From assembly GCA_019163175.1 (NCBI GenBank), contig JAFLKN010000052.1, positions 37,777 through 101,776 of the forward strand: a stretch of DNA of 64,000 bases, in the 5' to 3' direction. The translations under genes were made by a program, and so were the position numbers. Shown here in pieces: positions 15,176-24,461 of the stretch. Under the pieces are notes generated by a model that saw only the letters and a program-made list of their open reading frames with translations, did no database searches and had not been told where the DNA came from. Origin of the DNA: Prolixibacteraceae bacterium (GTDB lineage: Bacteria > Bacteroidota > Bacteroidia > Bacteroidales > Prolixibacteraceae). Each line of letters opens with the position of its first letter. Positions within the stretch are counted from its first letter, which is position 1.

Positions 15176-17662
15176 TTACTCATATTTTAACCATGCCGTT
15201 GCCGAACAATTCTTATCGGCTGCAAAACGAATCCACCTCGATTGGAAACTTTCGGGGAAGTAATAGTCCAAACTTTCACCCGGTTTTACGGTAAAAGTTT
15301 GGTAATTCATCCACGGACCATGACCTATTGGTTCAACTTCGATGGTGAAGGTAACGTCTTCTTTCGAGTCATGCGAAAGTTTCAGACTGCGTTTGTCATA
15401 GAATCCAATCAGGTAAGGATCTGAAGTCACACCAGCTTTTACTGCCGAATTTTTCCAGGGGCCGCCTTCTCCAACGGGTTTGCCCAATTTCCAAAGATCG
15501 TCAATCACTCCTGCCCAAACAGCTGCTTTCCCATCTTCTGAAACGATTACACGTGGGTTGTGCTGATTGAAATTCGGCTCTATTCCAGTCATAATCAGCA
15601 TTCCGCGGTACGAAGCGTAATCGTGGATACGGAAGTTGTGTGATGCAATTGGACGAATTTTGGCAAAACCATCGGCATTTTCGGCTGGAAGTTCATACAA
15701 TGTTCCTGAGCAGTTCAGCAAATCGCGCTCGGTAGCCACTTCGCGACAGATGCGTAGTACCGAATTATTGGTCAAATCGGCATATTTTGCATTGCCTTTT
15801 GGAAGCCTCCAACGGCGGCCCAAATCGTCAATAAACAAGGCCGAAGCCTCATCGATGGTAACCACTTGCTGCGGAATGGCAAATTTTTCGCGGATAAACA
15901 AAGCGGTCTGCTGATCCTCTTTTTTCACGAGGTTCATCAATGAATCGAGTTCGTAATAGCCACTTTCAGTGAAATTTTGTTCGTTTACAGTTCCAGCCAG
16001 AACGCCCAGTTTGCGACGGTTGTTGCCCAATCCCCAAAGCAATCCGGCAGTGGTTTCCGATTTTGAAACAGGCGACAAGCCTACAAACATCGCATCTACG
16101 GCATCAGAACGAATCTCTTTTTGAGCATACGCAAAATGAACAGTGGCTTTGGTTGCCTGATCAGCTTTTACGCGGATCCACTCGCCTTTTTCTTCAGCTA
16201 TAAAAGGTACATTGGCCGATTCGCCTGCTTTAACAGTAACCGATTTCAGCGTTTTCCAATTGTTATTTCCGGCTTCGTCTACTTCGAAAGTAAACGACAC
16301 GGTTTGTTTTCCATCGTTTTTAATCCAGGCCGAACGCATGTCCCAACCAGCAAACAGAAATGGCTCTGAAACTGCTCCGGCTTTAATTTCTTCGGCAATC
16401 CAAACTGCACCTTCGGCAGTATTTGGTCCCAACTGATCAGGTTTTTCAACAGAAGTAAACCACAGATTGGAATTCGATTGTCCAGGGCCTTCGATACCAC
16501 CTTTGACTTTTCGTTTATTCAGGAATTCCTTTTGTGCAGAATCATCGCAGCCAAAAACGAGCTGGTTGTTCCATCGGGTATAATCGCCAATTACTTTCAG
16601 GTATGCCGAGCGTGGTCGGATTCCAGCAGAATTGGCAGCAGTAAATGTTCCTGGGAAACGCCAGAACATGCCGTGCATGGTCATCAGATAATCCGGGTTT
16701 TCAGGTGTGCCAATATCGCGGATGCGCGGCCATTCGGTATTCCAACCGTGAGCGCCATCGTAACTGTGGCTGGCTTTTGGTAAACGGTAAAAGCTCCATC
16801 CTGTCTCAGGATTACGAACGCCCAGAAGCACCGATTTAAAGTCCCATCCGGTTGCCCAAATGGGATCGGTTTCAGGATTCGCATTGCCATAAATTCCGCC
16901 CGGACCGGTAACTTCTACAAACTGGTTGCGTCGAACCACTTTCCAGTCTTTGCCATTCCATTCCGACAAAGCACCAGCTTCAATGTCAAATTTTGTCAGT
17001 GCCAATGGATTGGCTTCTCCGTTGTTGGAGAACACCATCACGCCCTGTCCGGAATACAATCCTTTACCGTGTGCTCCAGGTAAGGTTGCACTCTGTGGAT
17101 TTACATCCGTATCTTTGTGTGTAATTATACCACCTTTTGCATTGTTCCCATCCTTGTAAAGTTCAGTGGACTGAAGGGTTTTTACATCCACTTCATAAAA
17201 GCCTTCTTCCATTGTTCCGTAGTAAATTTTTCCGGCCGGATCTGTCAAATGGCGAGCATTACCGGTATGGCGTCCCTGCATGGCTGTATAGGGAATTGTC
17301 TGAATATTTCCGGTAGCATCGATGGCATAAGGCCCAATAAAAAGCTGGGTACTTTCTTTATGGATCATGCGGTTGGCAGGAGTTCCGCCAATGCTTCCGG
17401 GATAGGTTGACCTTTGAAAATCAGGAGTTATTTCGTACAATTTATCCGATGAACCTAGTGGAAGGTGAGGCCCATAAGTAATAACGTAAAGTTTGTCATT
17501 CCAGGGAACAACAGCTCCGGTTCCGCACTCGCCTTCGTTGTTGTAATAGGCTAAATGGGGGTAGATTCCGCTGATTGAAACCGGTCCAGTGGTCTTTTGC
17601 TCGGTTTTGCAACTTCCAAGAAGCACAACTGCTGCAGCAAGAATTAAATTTCTGGTTTTCAT
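15176..17662 (-). CDS. PUL lipoprotein of unrecognised family, paralogue of the next upstream gene
   Basis: An 828-residue lipoprotein (lipobox LLGSC, Cys18). From about residue 30 it matches the adjacent 1200-residue protein along its whole length, for example SGIYPHLA, GECGxGAVVPW, GGTPANRMIHKES, ARHLTDPA and TMEEGxYxVDVxTL. The first part is rich in short beta-strand motifs and may form a propeller. A domain near residues 465-545 (AGWDMRSAWIKNDGKQTVSF, then a KAGES turn and EWIRVKAD) recurs at about 745-828 (IGFYDKRSLKLSHDSKEDVT, KPGES, RWIRFAAD), an internal duplication. I do not recognise the family. Location between GH29 and GH2 suggests binding or cleavage of the PUL glycan. Confidence 0.8.
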   Translation of the reverse strand: MKTRNLILAAAVVLLGSCKTEQKTTGPVSISGIYPHLAYYNNEGECGTGAVVPWNDKLYVITYGPHLPLGSSDKLYEITPDFQRSTYPGSIGGTPANRMIHKESTQLFIGPYAIDATGNIQTIPYTAMQGRHTGNARHLTDPAGKIYYGTMEEGFYEVDVKTLQSTELYKDGNNAKGGIITHKDTDVNPQSATLPGAHGKGLYSGQGVMVFSNNGEANPLALTKFDIEAGALSEWNGKDWKVVRRNQFVEVTGPGGIYGNANPETDPIWATGWDFKSVLLGVRNPETGWSFYRLPKASHSYDGAHGWNTEWPRIRDIGTPENPDYLMTMHGMFWRFPGTFTAANSAGIRPRSAYLKVIGDYTRWNNQLVFGCDDSAQKEFLNKRKVKGGIEGPGQSNSNLWFTSVEKPDQLGPNTAEGAVWIAEEIKAGAVSEPFLFAGWDMRSAWIKNDGKQTVSFTFEVDEAGNNNWKTLKSVTVKAGESANVPFIAEEKGEWIRVKADQATKATVHFAYAQKEIRSDAVDAMFVGLSPVSKSETTAGLLWGLGNNRRKLGVLAGTVNEQNFTESGYYELDSLMNLVKKEDQQTALFIREKFAIPQQVVTIDEASALFIDDLGRRWRLPKGNAKYADLTNNSVLRICREVATERDLLNCSGTLYELPAENADGFAKIRPIASHNFRIHDYASYRGMLIMTGIEPNFNQHNPRVIVSEDGKAAVWAGVIDDLWKLGKPVGEGGPWKNSAVKAGVTSDPYLIGFYDKRSLKLSHDSKEDVTFTIEVEPIGHGPWMNYQTFTVKPGESLDYYFPESFQSRWIRFAADKNCSATAWLKYE

Positions 17663-17694
17663 ATCTGTAAAATTTAAAATTGGTTTTTAATGAA

Positions 17695-20600
17695 TCATTT
17701 TTTTATAAAACAAACGGACTTTTTACCGCCTGCTGAAAGAAAATAGACACCCGAAATCAGCCGTTCCACATTTAAACGGTCAACAACCAGTTCCGAAATT
17801 ACTTTAGTGCCTAAAAGTGAGAATACATCTACTTTGGTCGCTTTTTTAAGTCCCTGAATCTTCAATATTCCGGAAGCAGGGTTGGGAAATACAAGTATTT
17901 GAGAGTCATCCGAACGTACTGTTTCTGTTCCAGTGGGTTCTTCTGCATTGTGGATAAATGTTGCAGTTGCCACACAGCTTTTATCAACTAAAGTTCGCGC
18001 CCAGTGTGCCTGAAAACCATCAGGAAATTGAAACGACAGGATTTCTTTTGGCTTAACGGGAACAGTAAAGACTTTTACAAACTTTCCCTCAGCCATATAA
18101 TCAACCTCAACAGTAAAGGTAACCGTTTCATCTAAATTGTGAGAAAGAAGCAGCTTTTTGTCGTTGTATCCTTGCATCAGATAAGGAAGCGAGGGTGTAT
18201 TTGCCATGACACTGTTTGCTTTCCACGTAGAGCCTATCCCTTTAGGCGAGCCCATTTTGAAAAGGTCGTCCACATTGCCAAACCACAAACCTACTTTTCC
18301 ATCGTCGGATTTCCTGTAATGCTCATCGCTTGGGACATCAATAAAATTGCCCGACAAAACCAGCATTCCCCTCCACGAACAGAAGTCATAAATCAGTTTA
18401 TTATGAGTGGTGATTGGTCGGATTTTTAAAAGACCACCCGAATCGTCGCGGGGAAGTTCGTAAAAAGTACCATGAATATTCATCACACTTCGCTCGGTTA
18501 CAATTTCGCGTATGCCTCGAGGATAGCCAGAACCAACCGGATTGGAAAAAGCCGGATCGCCCATTGGCAGGCGATATTGCTTCCCACCGGAAGTCATAAT
18601 TACCGAAGCATCATCCACCGAAAAATCCGCAACAGGTGCGTAAGTGGTTCGAAGTGCATTTTCCTGAACCGGATTATTGACCTTTGTGAAAGCCATATTT
18701 CCATCTACTTCGTAATATGCTTTGGTCAATTCGCCCGAGCTTTCCACGATATTGGCAGCAAACTGCAATTTCAAATCATTGCCAGCCATCGGCCGGAGGA
18801 CACCGAAGCTGATGCCCGTTTTTTGATTCGGGTCAGGTATGGATTTCACCATCTCCGGAATTGGTTTGCAATAGGGGTTCGACAAATAAAGGAAAGCACT
18901 TGCCTCCTGAACTTTGCTGTCGGAAACCACCCGAAGCCACTGCGCGTTCAATCCTTCAGGAAGAATATAATAAGCGTATCCTGAAGCAGGAATAGTGACT
19001 TTGGCAAGTTCGGTCCATTGATTGTTTCCGGTCGCATCTGTTTCGAGCGTAAAGCGAACCGTACTGCCTGTATTTTGGGAAAGATGAATTATCCTGCTTT
19101 TAAATCCGTTAATCAATATTCCTTCGCTCGGAACACCTGATCTGATGGAGTCGTTCATCCAAATGCCTCCAAACGCGTAAGGATTTCCACCATAGTTGGC
19201 CAGCTCTTCGCGTGTGCTGAAAAGGAGGTTCGACTGGTCGCGCGGACAAAGGCCGTTTGAAAACATGGTGGCATCGTTGCATGCCAAAACAATTTTGCCA
19301 TTCCATTCAGTATAATCTACAATCATTTTCAGGAATGTGGAAAATGGGGTAATTCCACCTGTTTGGGTATGGCTAAATGTTGCCGGAAACTGGTACATCA
19401 TTCCGTGCATGTTCATCAGGTAATTGCCGTTGCTGTACCCGATGTCGCGAATGCGTGGCCACTCGGTGTACCAACCGTGATCTGCATCGTGAGTATAACT
19501 CGCTTTGGGCAGGCGGTAGCGTTTCCAGATACCTCCGTTATCGCAAACATTGAGCAGGACAGATTTTTTATCCCAGCCCAAACTCCAAACGGGATCGCCT
19601 GGTGAAGTGGTGCCATAAATGCCGCCTTTGGTGGTAACTTCGGTATATTTATTCACATCAACAGGCGACCATGATGCCGGCAGATTAGGATTTCCGTCGG
19701 TCTCACCCTTCCACTGCCCCAATACACCCCCGTTGCCGTTGTTGGCAATGATCAACCGGCCTTGCCCGGTGTAAGCTCCTTTCATGTGTTGCCCCGGAAC
19801 CAGACCCGAAACGCCCGGTGTGTTGGTGTCAGCATGGATTGTTTTAAATTCCAGGGTATTTACATCCACATCATAAATTCCCTCTTCCATTGTTATAAAA
19901 TAGATACGGTTGGCAGGATCAGTCAGATGCCGGGCATTGGCCGTCATACGGCCGGGCATGAGCGAAAGCGGCATGGTGCGTACTTTTTTTGTCGCATCGA
20001 TGATATGAGATCCAATAATCAGTTGATTCGATTCTTTGTGAATCATGCGGTTGGCGGGAGTTCCACCCACGCTTTCGGGCCTGATTACTACGTTTAAAGC
20101 AGTATCCAGCTGAACTAATTTATCGTCACTTCCAGCGGGGTAATGCGCAGAATAAGTCACGTACCACAAATCGTTTTGCCAGGGAACCACAGCGCCAATA
20201 CCACATTCGCCATCGCTGTTGGTTACAGCCAAATGAGGATAAATACCGCTGTATCTGGGATATACAAACGGTGAATCGTCATCTTTAATCGTTACGGAAA
20301 TATCAGGAACTTCTTTGCCTTGAAATAAAATATCCGACGAAACCAGACTAAATCCAATTGACGCCGTATAAATGCCATTTTGTTTAAGCTCGTCATCTTT
20401 GCCCTGAATGATAATTTTTTGAGGAGTATCAAAATTGGCTGGAGTAAAAAGCAATTGTGCCGGTGAAATCGACAAACTGGATGTATTTTTTTCAGCAATC
20501 TGAACAGAAACATTGGCAGCAGGCAAATTCGAGAGTCGCACAAAAATGGTATCGGTAGTTTCATTTTTTTCTTCCACGATCGTTTTTCCTCTTGTCTGCA

Positions 20601-21297
20601 CAATTGATAGACTACCCAGATTCACCAGGCTGCATTCGTCCAGCAGATAGGTTTGAGGAGCTTTCATACCGTAGGCTGTTGTAAAAATCAGGATGCTGAA
20701 ACTGGTCGGAGCACTTTGAAAAAAGGTAATTCCTTTCCCCAATGAAGTCAACACAGAACTGTTTGCTGCTGATACTGAAACATCGTAACTGGAATTTGCC
20801 AGTCCGTAATTATTACCAGCGATTTGTATGCGATGAATTTTTAAAATATCTCCTGAATCAGTGATGTCCCCATCATTGTTGCTGTCGGTTGAAAAAGAAA
20901 TTTCATTCCCCATACCAACTGTTGACCAACCCGAACCATTGTAAAACTGGATTGCGCCACCTGCCCCGATACGCATGTTTAGCTGCGAGTTGTTGATGTT
21001 CAGGTTAAAGCCACGATCTGCCGAAAAGAGCGCAGGATCCTGGCAGGCCACATAAAAATCGAGCACCCAGTCGGGCCCGACATTGGTGACAGTTTGAACA
21101 ATCTTTCCTGTTGCTGCATTGATTTGTACCGATTGGGCAGAACCCGATATTAGTCCTTTGGACACAATGCTGGCCGTTCCGGTAACGGCCCAGCCATTCA
21201 ATGAATTGACTTCGAAAGTCCCATTCACCAATAGATTGGCAGTTGCCGGCATCAAGAGCCCGTAGAACAAAGCTATAAGTAGGAGGACTTGTTTCAC
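17695..21297 (-). CDS. Large T9SS-secreted protein of unrecognised family with Calx-beta-like region
   Basis: A 1200-residue exported protein. Domains seen: signal peptide (1-20); a carbohydrate-binding-like sandwich (about 21-226, LLVNGTFEVNSLNGWAVTG); a Calx-beta-like region (about 230-342, with acidic turns QGKDDE and IKDDDS that may bind calcium); the module shared with the 828-residue neighbour (about 347-1120), including two copies of the duplicated beta-domain; and a type IX secretion sorting domain (about 1130-1200, VFPNPASGILKIQ to the terminal IKK). T9SS cargo is secreted across the outer membrane. It is probably the surface-exposed counterpart of the lipoprotein paralogue, acting on the intact glycan; whether enzyme or binding protein cannot be told. 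Confidence 0.82.
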   Translation of the reverse strand: MKQVLLLIALFYGLLMPATANLLVNGTFEVNSLNGWAVTGTASIVSKGLISGSAQSVQINAATGKIVQTVTNVGPDWVLDFYVACQDPALFSADRGFNLNINNSQLNMRIGAGGAIQFYNGSGWSTVGMGNEISFSTDSNNDGDITDSGDILKIHRIQIAGNNYGLANSSYDVSVSAANSSVLTSLGKGITFFQSAPTSFSILIFTTAYGMKAPQTYLLDECSLVNLGSLSIVQTRGKTIVEEKNETTDTIFVRLSNLPAANVSVQIAEKNTSSLSISPAQLLFTPANFDTPQKIIIQGKDDELKQNGIYTASIGFSLVSSDILFQGKEVPDISVTIKDDDSPFVYPRYSGIYPHLAVTNSDGECGIGAVVPWQNDLWYVTYSAHYPAGSDDKLVQLDTALNVVIRPESVGGTPANRMIHKESNQLIIGSHIIDATKKVRTMPLSLMPGRMTANARHLTDPANRIYFITMEEGIYDVDVNTLEFKTIHADTNTPGVSGLVPGQHMKGAYTGQGRLIIANNGNGGVLGQWKGETDGNPNLPASWSPVDVNKYTEVTTKGGIYGTTSPGDPVWSLGWDKKSVLLNVCDNGGIWKRYRLPKASYTHDADHGWYTEWPRIRDIGYSNGNYLMNMHGMMYQFPATFSHTQTGGITPFSTFLKMIVDYTEWNGKIVLACNDATMFSNGLCPRDQSNLLFSTREELANYGGNPYAFGGIWMNDSIRSGVPSEGILINGFKSRIIHLSQNTGSTVRFTLETDATGNNQWTELAKVTIPASGYAYYILPEGLNAQWLRVVSDSKVQEASAFLYLSNPYCKPIPEMVKSIPDPNQKTGISFGVLRPMAGNDLKLQFAANIVESSGELTKAYYEVDGNMAFTKVNNPVQENALRTTYAPVADFSVDDASVIMTSGGKQYRLPMGDPAFSNPVGSGYPRGIREIVTERSVMNIHGTFYELPRDDSGGLLKIRPITTHNKLIYDFCSWRGMLVLSGNFIDVPSDEHYRKSDDGKVGLWFGNVDDLFKMGSPKGIGSTWKANSVMANTPSLPYLMQGYNDKKLLLSHNLDETVTFTVEVDYMAEGKFVKVFTVPVKPKEILSFQFPDGFQAHWARTLVDKSCVATATFIHNAEEPTGTETVRSDDSQILVFPNPASGILKIQGLKKATKVDVFSLLGTKVISELVVDRLNVERLISGVYFLSAGGKKSVCFIKK

Positions 21298-21351
21298 TTG
21301 TTTACTTTCTTGATTCTACCTATGATAATTTTCAGTTTGATTTTATGTATA

Positions 21352-22584
21352 TTATCTGGCAGTTTTCACTTGTTCTGTTTTATCGATATCAGCACCCTTT
21401 TGCCGTAATTCGAGCCAGGTTGCTTTATTTAGAGAAGGGTAACCTTCCTTTCGAATGCGTTCGCCGAGTTGACGGAAATTGGTCGCAACATCTTCAGGAA
21501 TCGACCCATCGGGTTTTGGCCCGAAATTGAGCAAGAGACTGGCATTGTTGTCTGCCGCTCCCACAAGCATTTTCCAAAGGTCTTCAACATCTGCGCATTT
21601 ATTTGCAGGACTCCATTCCCAGCTTTTTTGGCTGGTCACAGCAATTTCGGCTTTCTTGGTCATGTTCCGGCTCCAGGCTTTATCCGATAACTCCCTGATC
21701 ATTTTATCCTGTTCCGAAGTGCCGGGATAATGCATGCTAATTGATTTCAATTCCCTTTCGCCAACCAAAACGTCTTCTGTTCCGGTTATACCGGTTTTAA
21801 AGTGGATGAGGGCATGTGGCTGGTAGTGATGAATCAGGTCGTAAAATTCCTGAACCTTAAAAAGCTCATTATTGGCAAGAATTCCACCCAGCGGATCGAA
21901 CCAAAAACCTGCAACCGTTCCGTATTTAGTGCACAATTCGGTCAATTGATTTTTACAGAACTCCCGGTAATTTTCAAAGTCTGCGGGTTTCCGGTATTTA
22001 AAATACGCCGGAATTTCGGCATAATCAGGCCGGGCAGACCGATATAACTCGCGGGGGATAAAATAAGGATGAGTCCAGTCAATTCCCAACGAATAGTAAA
22101 TGTAAAGCGGCATCCCGCGCTGACGACACGCATGGGCTAATTCGGCCAGAAAATCACGGTTCATAGGGTAATCCCTGCTGTCAAAACCGGTGTATTTGCT
22201 ATCCCACAAACAGAACCCATCGTGATGCTTGGCAACAAATGTAATGTAGCGCATTCCTGATTCTTCGGCCAGTTTCACAATTTCTGAAGCATTAAAACCC
22301 GAAACATCTACCTTTTTTGCCGTTGCCTGATATTCTTCCAGCGGAATGCGATTATTAAACATTGCCCATGCAGCATGGTATTTACCCCAAACTCCCCAGT
22401 GAATAAACATACCCAAACGGGCATCTTCAAACCAGGCCAGATTGGCTTCGCGTGGCGACCTTTTATAGATGTCTGAGTACTTCTTCAGGTAATAAGGAAC
22501 TGTTCCGGAATCTTTTCCTTTAGCAAATAGGCCAGTGCTGATGGTCAGGAAAGTAACAAAAATGATGAGTATTCTCGATCTCAT
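21352..22584 (-). CDS. GH29 alpha-L-fucosidase
   Basis: A 410-residue exported enzyme with a signal peptide ending near GLFAKG. GH29 signatures are present: WFEDARLGMFIHWGVWG (about 51-67), FVAKHHDGFCLWDSKYT (about 116-132) and the nucleophile segment FWFDPLGG with Asp230. GH29 enzymes remove terminal alpha-L-fucose with retention of configuration. The acid/base residue is less conserved and I cannot assign it with certainty. It is shorter than many GH29 proteins and has no obvious C-terminal binding domain. First enzyme after SusD in the PUL, so fucose is a likely constituent of the substrate. Confidence 0.9.
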   Translation of the reverse strand: MRSRILIIFVTFLTISTGLFAKGKDSGTVPYYLKKYSDIYKRSPREANLAWFEDARLGMFIHWGVWGKYHAAWAMFNNRIPLEEYQATAKKVDVSGFNASEIVKLAEESGMRYITFVAKHHDGFCLWDSKYTGFDSRDYPMNRDFLAELAHACRQRGMPLYIYYSLGIDWTHPYFIPRELYRSARPDYAEIPAYFKYRKPADFENYREFCKNQLTELCTKYGTVAGFWFDPLGGILANNELFKVQEFYDLIHHYQPHALIHFKTGITGTEDVLVGERELKSISMHYPGTSEQDKMIRELSDKAWSRNMTKKAEIAVTSQKSWEWSPANKCADVEDLWKMLVGAADNNASLLLNFGPKPDGSIPEDVATNFRQLGERIRKEGYPSLNKATWLELRQKGADIDKTEQVKTAR

Positions 22585-22633
22585 ATTTATTCGATTAAGC
22601 GTTAAACTAGCCGAACGATTGTATTTTCAATAT

Positions 22634-22662
22634 AAAGGCGAAGCCAATGACGCTTCGCCTTT
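22634..22662 (-). terminator. Intercistronic hairpin between susD and the PUL enzymes
   Basis: AAAGGCGAAGC (22634-22644) pairs with GCTTCGCCTTT (22652-22662). On the minus strand it lies about 70 bp after the SusD stop and is followed by only a weak T-rich stretch, so partial termination or protection of the susCD transcript is plausible. Confidence 0.65.
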
Positions 22663-22733
22663 ATGCATTTTTATTAAGTATTCACCGTAGAACTATTTTT
22701 GATCAGTCAGCGAATTAAATTATCAAAGAGTAC

Positions 22734-24449
22734 TTAGTAGCCCGGATTCTGCCCCAGATTCTGATTGATCAGGATTTCCTTGGTGGGAATCGGCCACAGG
22801 TACTGATGTGCCGGGAAATTACGAACCGCACAAAGTTTGACTAAACCGGCATTGTACATGGTTTCAAAATCAGCATCTCCATCTTCATCAATAGCCGGGA
22901 TTTGGGGGAAGAACCAAAGTCCGGGTTTAACCACTTTGGTGCGTAAATCAGCGGGATCCAACATTCCATAAATATCTTTACTTAGAACCTTCTCTGCAAT
23001 TTTCCAACGGATAATGTCTTCATACCTGCGTCCCTCCAATGCCAGTTCCATTCTTCGTTCAATGCGTATAGCTTTCCGAACAGCCGCTTGGTTTGTTGCC
23101 AAAACTGCCGGATATTTGGTTTTATCGGTCACCGCAACTTTATAGGCGCGAGCCCGTACTTTATTGATCGAAGCATCCAACATGGTCTGGTCAATCTCGT
23201 TCAATTCGGTTTTGGCTTCGGCATACATCAACAAAACATCTGCATATCGCATAATAAAGTTGGTGTTTTCCGCCTTATAGTCATCTGTCCAGTCTTCATC
23301 GATACCTTTTTTCCACATCATGCCGTTGAACGATGCAAACTGAGCATTAGCTCTGTTGTCGTTGTTGGTGACCAATTGTCCTGTCTTGTAGTTCTTAACT
23401 TTCAACGTATCAGGATGTGGATGGTACCGGAATCCTAACCAGGGAGTACCAAATTCAACCAGTGTTGCAGTACATCTTGGATCCCGGTTTTTAAACGGAT
23501 TCCTCGGGTCAAAAAGTGGTGATTCATCAATGGGCAATCCATCGGTACAAAGGTACGAACAAAGCAATTGCCATGAAGGACCGACAGCAGCGCCCCAGCC
23601 ACCAGCCAAACGGGGTAGCCAGTTCTTGGTATCCGGGATCGTTACAGTAAGCAAAGTAGATCTTGCACTGCCAAAAACCAATTCCTTCGGATTCTTTGTT
23701 TTTGACAGGAATAAGGTTGCATAATCCGGATACAATTCATACACGTTCAAATCCATACAAGCTTTGGCCGCATCGCGAGCAACTGCCCAATCGCCGAAAA
23801 ACAATGCAATACGCGCCTTCATGGCCAATGCTGCCCCTTTGGTAGCGCGCAGGTTGGAAGAACTGCCATAGGATAAAGGCAACTTGGAAGCTGCAAAATC
23901 ATAATCATCATAAATGGCCTTCAGGATAATTTTTTTGTCCGTTTTTCCCATGGAGAACGATTCTTCAAGATCAAGGGTTCCTGTATAGTAAACCACGTCG
24001 CCCCAATAGGTTATTAAACGGGCATAGTGAGAGGCCCGAACAAACCTTGCATCACCAGCATATTTGTCGAGTGTGCCCTGTGGTAATTGAGCCCTGTTTT
24101 CTTCGAGATTGGCCAAAATGGTATTGGCCCGAGCAATGCCTTTGTATAAATTGGTCCACCAACCATTTACTGTTCCATCCTGTCCGGTAAGTGTTCCACC
24201 TGTAATCGCCGTGACAGCAGCACGGGACATTTCATCGTCAGACCACAAGTCCAGATCTCCGTAAGGAATTAAATAGTTCGGCCAGAAATCGATTCTATAC
24301 AAGTCGTTCAAAGCCATTGTGATTTCACTTTCAGTGGAATACCAGTTGGCACTCGAACCTTCCGACAATGGATTAATATTTAGATCAGTACAGGATACTG
24401 CGGAGATTAATCCGGTAAGTAACAGTATTGTTAATATTTTATTTTTCAT
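22734..24449 (-). CDS. SusD/RagB-family glycan-binding lipoprotein
   Basis: A 571-residue outer-membrane lipoprotein (lipobox AVSC, Cys20, followed by acidic TDLNINPLSEG). It has the SusD pattern of tetratricopeptide-like helices (NDLYRIDFWPNYLIPYGDLD; LYKGIARANTILANLEENRA; RFVRASHYARLITYWGDVVY) and a conserved C-terminal part with RIERRMELALEGRRYEDIIRW in the later third. SusD proteins form the lid over SusC and bind oligosaccharides. The start lies 12 bp after the SusC stop, so the two are one unit. Ligand specificity cannot be read from sequence, but downstream GH29 and GH2 genes suggest a fucose-containing glycan. Confidence 0.95.
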   Translation of the reverse strand: MKNKILTILLLTGLISAVSCTDLNINPLSEGSSANWYSTESEITMALNDLYRIDFWPNYLIPYGDLDLWSDDEMSRAAVTAITGGTLTGQDGTVNGWWTNLYKGIARANTILANLEENRAQLPQGTLDKYAGDARFVRASHYARLITYWGDVVYYTGTLDLEESFSMGKTDKKIILKAIYDDYDFAASKLPLSYGSSSNLRATKGAALAMKARIALFFGDWAVARDAAKACMDLNVYELYPDYATLFLSKTKNPKELVFGSARSTLLTVTIPDTKNWLPRLAGGWGAAVGPSWQLLCSYLCTDGLPIDESPLFDPRNPFKNRDPRCTATLVEFGTPWLGFRYHPHPDTLKVKNYKTGQLVTNNDNRANAQFASFNGMMWKKGIDEDWTDDYKAENTNFIMRYADVLLMYAEAKTELNEIDQTMLDASINKVRARAYKVAVTDKTKYPAVLATNQAAVRKAIRIERRMELALEGRRYEDIIRWKIAEKVLSKDIYGMLDPADLRTKVVKPGLWFFPQIPAIDEDGDADFETMYNAGLVKLCAVRNFPAHQYLWPIPTKEILINQNLGQNPGY

Positions 24450-24461
24450 GATACCGTAGTT

